From Acetobacter farinalis (lineage in GTDB: Bacteria; Pseudomonadota; Alphaproteobacteria; Acetobacterales; Acetobacteraceae): a stretch of 64,000 nt of DNA. The first letter of the stretch is position 1. Every line of letters starts with the position of its first letter. Location: contig NZ_JAPIUX010000010.1 in the NCBI RefSeq assembly GCF_026240015.1, positions 14,152-78,151 of the forward strand. The letters are read 5' to 3'. The notes below the pieces were generated by a model. It made no database searches and had not been told where the DNA came from. It saw nothing but the letters and a program-made list of their open reading frames with translations. Positions 61,393 to 64,000 of this stretch are shown piece by piece. A program made the translations under genes and the position numbers.

Positions 61393-62067
61393 TTGCATTT
61401 AGTGTATCCCGGCATGCAGTTGCAGGTTCTGCCTGTTACACCGTTCCGGCAGAACTGTTCCCTGTTGTGGGATGACACAACGCGACACGCACTGGTGGTG
61501 GACCCCGGCGGGGATGCTGATGTTCTGATGGACATCATCCGGCAGCGCGGGCTGACGGTGGATGCGGTTCTCATCACTCATGGGCATCTGGACCATGCGG
61601 GCGGTGTGGCGCCTTTGTGTCGTGCTCTGGCAAAGGAGCAAGGCAAAGCGCCAGTGGTGATCGGGCCGGACAAGCGGGATGAGTTCCTGCTCTCGTCCAT
61701 TGCCGAGCAGGGGCGCCGTTTCGGGCTATCTGACCTGGAAGACGCAACAGTGGACCGGTACACCCAGGATGGAGAAACGCTGGACCTGCTGGGCCGGGCT
61801 TTTCTGGTTCTCCACGTGCCGGGCCATACACCGGGGCACGTTGTTTTTGTTGATAAAGCCGCCCGGTTTGCTTTCGCGGGTGATACGCTGTTCCGCGGTA
61901 CAGTTGGCCGGACAGACTTTCCCTACGGAGACAGCGCCCTTTTAATTAGTACTATTAATGAGAAATTACTTCCTCTAGGGGATGATATTGTCATTATGCC
62001 GGGGCACGGCAGCTCAACCACTTTGGGCGAGGAACGCATGAACACTCCGTTTCTCTGTGCCGGCTAA
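61393..62067 (+). CDS. MBL-fold metallohydrolase (glyoxalase II-like)
   Basis: This protein of 224 residues has the zinc-binding motif THGHLDHAGG at residues 62-71, FAGDTLFRGTVGRTDFPYGD, and IVIMPGHGSSTTLGEE. It resembles YcbL-type hydroxyacylglutathione hydrolases or thioesterases. The TTG at 61393 has GGAAGG nine bases before it; an in-frame ATG at 61414 is an alternative. The substrate is not certain. Confidence 0.87.
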   Translation: MHLVYPGMQLQVLPVTPFRQNCSLLWDDTTRHALVVDPGGDADVLMDIIRQRGLTVDAVLITHGHLDHAGGVAPLCRALAKEQGKAPVVIGPDKRDEFLLSSIAEQGRRFGLSDLEDATVDRYTQDGETLDLLGRAFLVLHVPGHTPGHVVFVDKAARFAFAGDTLFRGTVGRTDFPYGDSALLISTINEKLLPLGDDIVIMPGHGSSTTLGEERMNTPFLCAG

Positions 62068-62081
62068 GTAGGAGTTTGTGA

Positions 62082-62660
62082 GTGAAACAGGGTATTTATG
62101 GCACGATGGTCCTCTGCCTTGCAGCCGGTCTGCTGCTGGGAGCCAGTTCGGCCCGGGCGGATGATTTGGGGGAGCCAACCCAGGCTCAGGCAACACTGCC
62201 GAAAGAAAACCTCACAATTGCCTCCGCAACTGGTCATCACGTCTTTTCGGTAGAGCTGGCAAAAACACCGCGTCAGCAGCAGGTGGGGGAAATGTTCCGC
62301 ACCCGGATTCCGGCGGATAGCGGCATGCTGTTCCTGTGGGATACCCCGCAGCAGAGCGATATGTGGATGGAAAACACGCTTGTTCCGCTGGATATCGTCT
62401 TTATTGGAGCAGACCGCCGGATTCAGGCTATTGCGGAAAATGCCGTGCCGCGCAGCCTTGCGCATATCAGCAGCCATGGGCTTGTTGCCGCAACGCTGGA
62501 ACTTCCGGGTGGCGTGACCGCCAGGCTGGGTATTACCGTGGGAGACAAGGTGGAAGCACCGTCTCTGGAAAAAAAAAAAAAAAAAATCCTGACACAGGGC
62601 GTTCTGTCCGGGGGGTACGCTCAGCCCCGGCGGCGGGGTTGTAACGGGGCAGTAACGTGA
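62082..62660 (+). CDS. DUF192 protein with an 18-A tract near its end
   Basis: This protein of 192 residues has a signal peptide (about 1-26) and the DUF192 domain: VELAKTPRQQQVGEMFRTRIP, GMLFLWDTPQQSDMWMENTLVPLDIVFI and AHISSHGLVAATLELPGG. The domain ends near residue 160. The coding sequence then contains 18 consecutive A (62569-62586) giving a lysine run, followed by a 24-residue tail without family character. A one-base change in the A tract in the right direction would end the protein at once at TCCTGA. The start is GTG. The stop overlaps the next gene start (GTGA). Confidence 0.85.
   Translation: MKQGIYGTMVLCLAAGLLLGASSARADDLGEPTQAQATLPKENLTIASATGHHVFSVELAKTPRQQQVGEMFRTRIPADSGMLFLWDTPQQSDMWMENTLVPLDIVFIGADRRIQAIAENAVPRSLAHISSHGLVAATLELPGGVTARLGITVGDKVEAPSLEKKKKKILTQGVLSGGYAQPRRRGCNGAVT
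62569..62586 (+). repeat. Homopolymeric A18 tract inside the DUF192 gene
   Basis: Eighteen consecutive A within the coding region. Such tracts are prone to replication and polymerase slippage and may be assembly artefacts. Confidence 0.95.
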
Positions 62661-63637
62661 CGTTTTTAGTAACCGGGGCCGCTGGCTTTGTTGGCTATCA
62701 TGTAAGCCAGGCGCTTCTGCAAAGAGGTGAGCGGGTTATCGGGCTTGATAACCTGAACCCGTATTATAGCCCTACCCTCAAGCGAGCCCGGCTGGCCCGG
62801 CTGGAGCAGGCGCCGGGGTTTGTTTTTCAGCAGCTTGATTTGACAGAGCCTGACGCATTGGAGGCCCTCGCCACGCGGGAGCCGGATATTCGTGGCATCT
62901 TTCACTTCGCCGCGCAGGCAGGCGTGCGCTATTCCATGCGTGACCCGTATGTGTTTGCGGACAGCAATGTGCTGGGCCATGTGGCCGTTCTGGAATTTGC
63001 GCGCAAACTGAAGCGGCTGGACCATCTGGTCTATGCCTCGTCATCATCCGTCTATGGACGGAACACCAGCATGCCCTTCCGCGAGACAGACCGGGTGGAT
63101 CATCCCGGCTCGTTCTATGCGGTAACCAAGCGGGCTGGTGAACTTACATCCTCCACATACAGCCACCTGTATGGCCTGCCGCAAACCGGCCTGCGCTTCT
63201 TTACGGTCTATGGCCCGTGGGGGCGGCCGGATATGGCTTATTACAGCTTCGCCCGTGCCATTGCGCGGGGGGAAGATGTCACTCTCTATGAGGGAGACGG
63301 CCTCGCGCGGGACTTCACCTATATTGCGGATGTTGTAGCCGGGGTTCTGGCCGTGTTCGAAAAGCCGCCAGCGGCAGGAGAGGCGCGCGTGCTGAATATC
63401 GGCAACCAGCGGCCGGAATCGGTGCGCTATCTTGTGAGCCTGCTGGAATGTGAGCTGGGCCGGAAGGCCAGACTTCGCCTTCTCCCGCGTCCGCAGGCGG
63501 ATGTTGAAAAGACGTGGGCCTCAATAGATGCCATCCAGTCTCTTACAGGCTGGCACCCCACAACGGTGCTGGAAGAGGGCGTACAGCGCTTTGTTTCCTG
63601 GTTCCGCGCTTACGAACCCCTTACGACAGACGCCTGA
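62657..63637 (+). CDS. NAD-dependent sugar epimerase (UDP-glucuronate 4-epimerase-like)
   Basis: This extended SDR protein of 326 residues has VTGAAGFVGYHV (5-16) for NAD binding and the catalytic pair Y154/K158 in FYAVTKRAGE. The first part (DNLNPYYSPTLKRARL, AAQAGVRYSMRDP) is typical of UDP-glucuronate 4-epimerase. It would supply UDP-galacturonate for envelope polysaccharide. The GTG start overlaps the preceding stop by four bases, so it is coupled to the DUF192 gene. Confidence 0.88.
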   Translation: MTFLVTGAAGFVGYHVSQALLQRGERVIGLDNLNPYYSPTLKRARLARLEQAPGFVFQQLDLTEPDALEALATREPDIRGIFHFAAQAGVRYSMRDPYVFADSNVLGHVAVLEFARKLKRLDHLVYASSSSVYGRNTSMPFRETDRVDHPGSFYAVTKRAGELTSSTYSHLYGLPQTGLRFFTVYGPWGRPDMAYYSFARAIARGEDVTLYEGDGLARDFTYIADVVAGVLAVFEKPPAAGEARVLNIGNQRPESVRYLVSLLECELGRKARLRLLPRPQADVEKTWASIDAIQSLTGWHPTTVLEEGVQRFVSWFRAYEPLTTDA

Positions 63638-63755
63638 ATCCGAATCATGGATTGTCTTTAATGATTTAAAAGAGGGCCAGAAGAGCCTTCCTTATGGGGT
63701 GGAACCCGATTCAGCCCCGGTTTTCCGGGGATTTCGAATAAATTTCCAAAGTGTG

Positions 63756-63784
63756 TTGACAGTGTATGCCTGATCGCTTAGAAA
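63756..63784 (+). promoter_or_regulatory. Upstream rRNA promoter P1
   Basis: TTGACA at 63756-63761, a 17-base spacer and TAGAAA at 63779-63784. Together with the second promoter below it forms the tandem arrangement usual for rRNA operons. Confidence 0.65.
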
Positions 63785-63814
63785 CCGCTTCACCGACGCG
63801 GTGGTGTTTAACGG

Positions 63815-63843
63815 TTGACGGAGCTGAGAGGCTCTGCTAAGTT
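63815..63843 (+). promoter_or_regulatory. Downstream rRNA promoter P2
   Basis: TTGACG at 63815-63820, a 17-base spacer and TAAGTT at 63838-63843, about 60 bases after P1. Confidence 0.65.
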
Positions 63844-63863
63844 ACTTGGCCCGGTTGGGGGAT

Positions 63864-63880
63864 GGTCTTTGAAAAGAGAA
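63864..63880 (+). promoter_or_regulatory. boxA-like antitermination leader
   Basis: GGTCTTTGAAAAGAGAA resembles the boxA-containing leader seen before 16S rRNA in alphaproteobacteria. The rest of the window reads as untranslated leader, so 16S should begin just after position 64000. Confidence 0.55.
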
Positions 63881-64000
63881 TAAGAAGAGAGGGATATGCT
63901 GACGGCGTATCTTTTTGATCTAGCGGCCTTTTGGTTGTTAGGTTGAGGGGATCTGACTGAATTTCTGATTTGGTCATGACGTTTGTTAGTATATCTTGCA

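Overview
The window looks like chromosomal DNA of an acetic acid bacterium or close relative (Alphaproteobacteria, Acetobacteraceae). The reasons are the moderately high G+C, an F0 gene set atpI-B-E-F'-F standing apart from F1, frequent GTG/TTG starts, an alphaproteobacterial-type rRNA leader, and gene products that read like that family. This assignment comes from protein character and not from a database search. Most of the window is core genome. No CRISPR array, insertion sequence, integrase or prophage was seen.

Layout. 1-342 is the end of ftsY. 477-3018 is the F0 part of ATP synthase. 3045-5476 is a lipid-linked sugar pair (GT2 plus ArnT-like transferase). A tRNA-Thr(CGT) lies on the minus strand at 5863-5938. 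6110-9990 is a pqiABC envelope lipid-transport operon. Going left from about 18.1 kb on the minus strand are metH, a Na/Pi cotransporter, a small unknown gene, cvpA and purF. 18.2-30.5 kb is the most distinctive part. It holds a possible CobW-like remnant, then a type I secretion ABC transporter with a C39-like domain, an HlyD adaptor, a Sel1-repeat protein, a 1059-residue GT2/GT4 fusion, a protein with a ChW-like module and a basic tail, and a GT4 with a similar basic tail. 30.6-34.2 kb (minus) is a second MCE/Mla-type lipid transport operon. 34.4-43.9 kb is core information processing and metabolism: truB, rpsO, pnp, an NPD-like flavoprotein, a Pmp3-like peptide, gyrA, coaD and ppiB. A tRNA-Lys(TTT) follows, then a LysR regulator, a tiny His-rich lipoprotein and a large secreted helical-repeat protein. 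48.4-49.9 kb is polyamine synthesis (speD, speE). 49.9-54.7 kb is a tandem glycine riboswitch followed by gcvT-gcvH-gcvP. 54.9-63.6 kb is mixed: metallophosphoesterase, TetR with a DUF1348 protein, CHAP protein, ridA-mocA-xdhC, host-attachment-like protein, MBL hydrolase, DUF192 protein and sugar epimerase. The window ends in tandem promoters and a leader that look like the start of an rRNA operon, with 16S beginning just outside.

How the genes work together. Two separate MCE systems (Pqi and Mla type), each with its own auxiliary lipoprotein, point to heavy investment in outer-membrane lipid traffic. The GT2/ArnT-like pair and the terminal epimerase suggest envelope sugar modification. The 18.7-30.5 kb block combines an export machine with glycosyltransferases and two proteins with Lys/Ala/Pro-rich tails. 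It has no TolC-like outer membrane component and no obvious RTX substrate here. My best reading is a secretion-plus-glycosylation system for a surface protein or polysaccharide; this is the main candidate for an undescribed system. The glycine cleavage genes sit under a classic two-aptamer glycine riboswitch.
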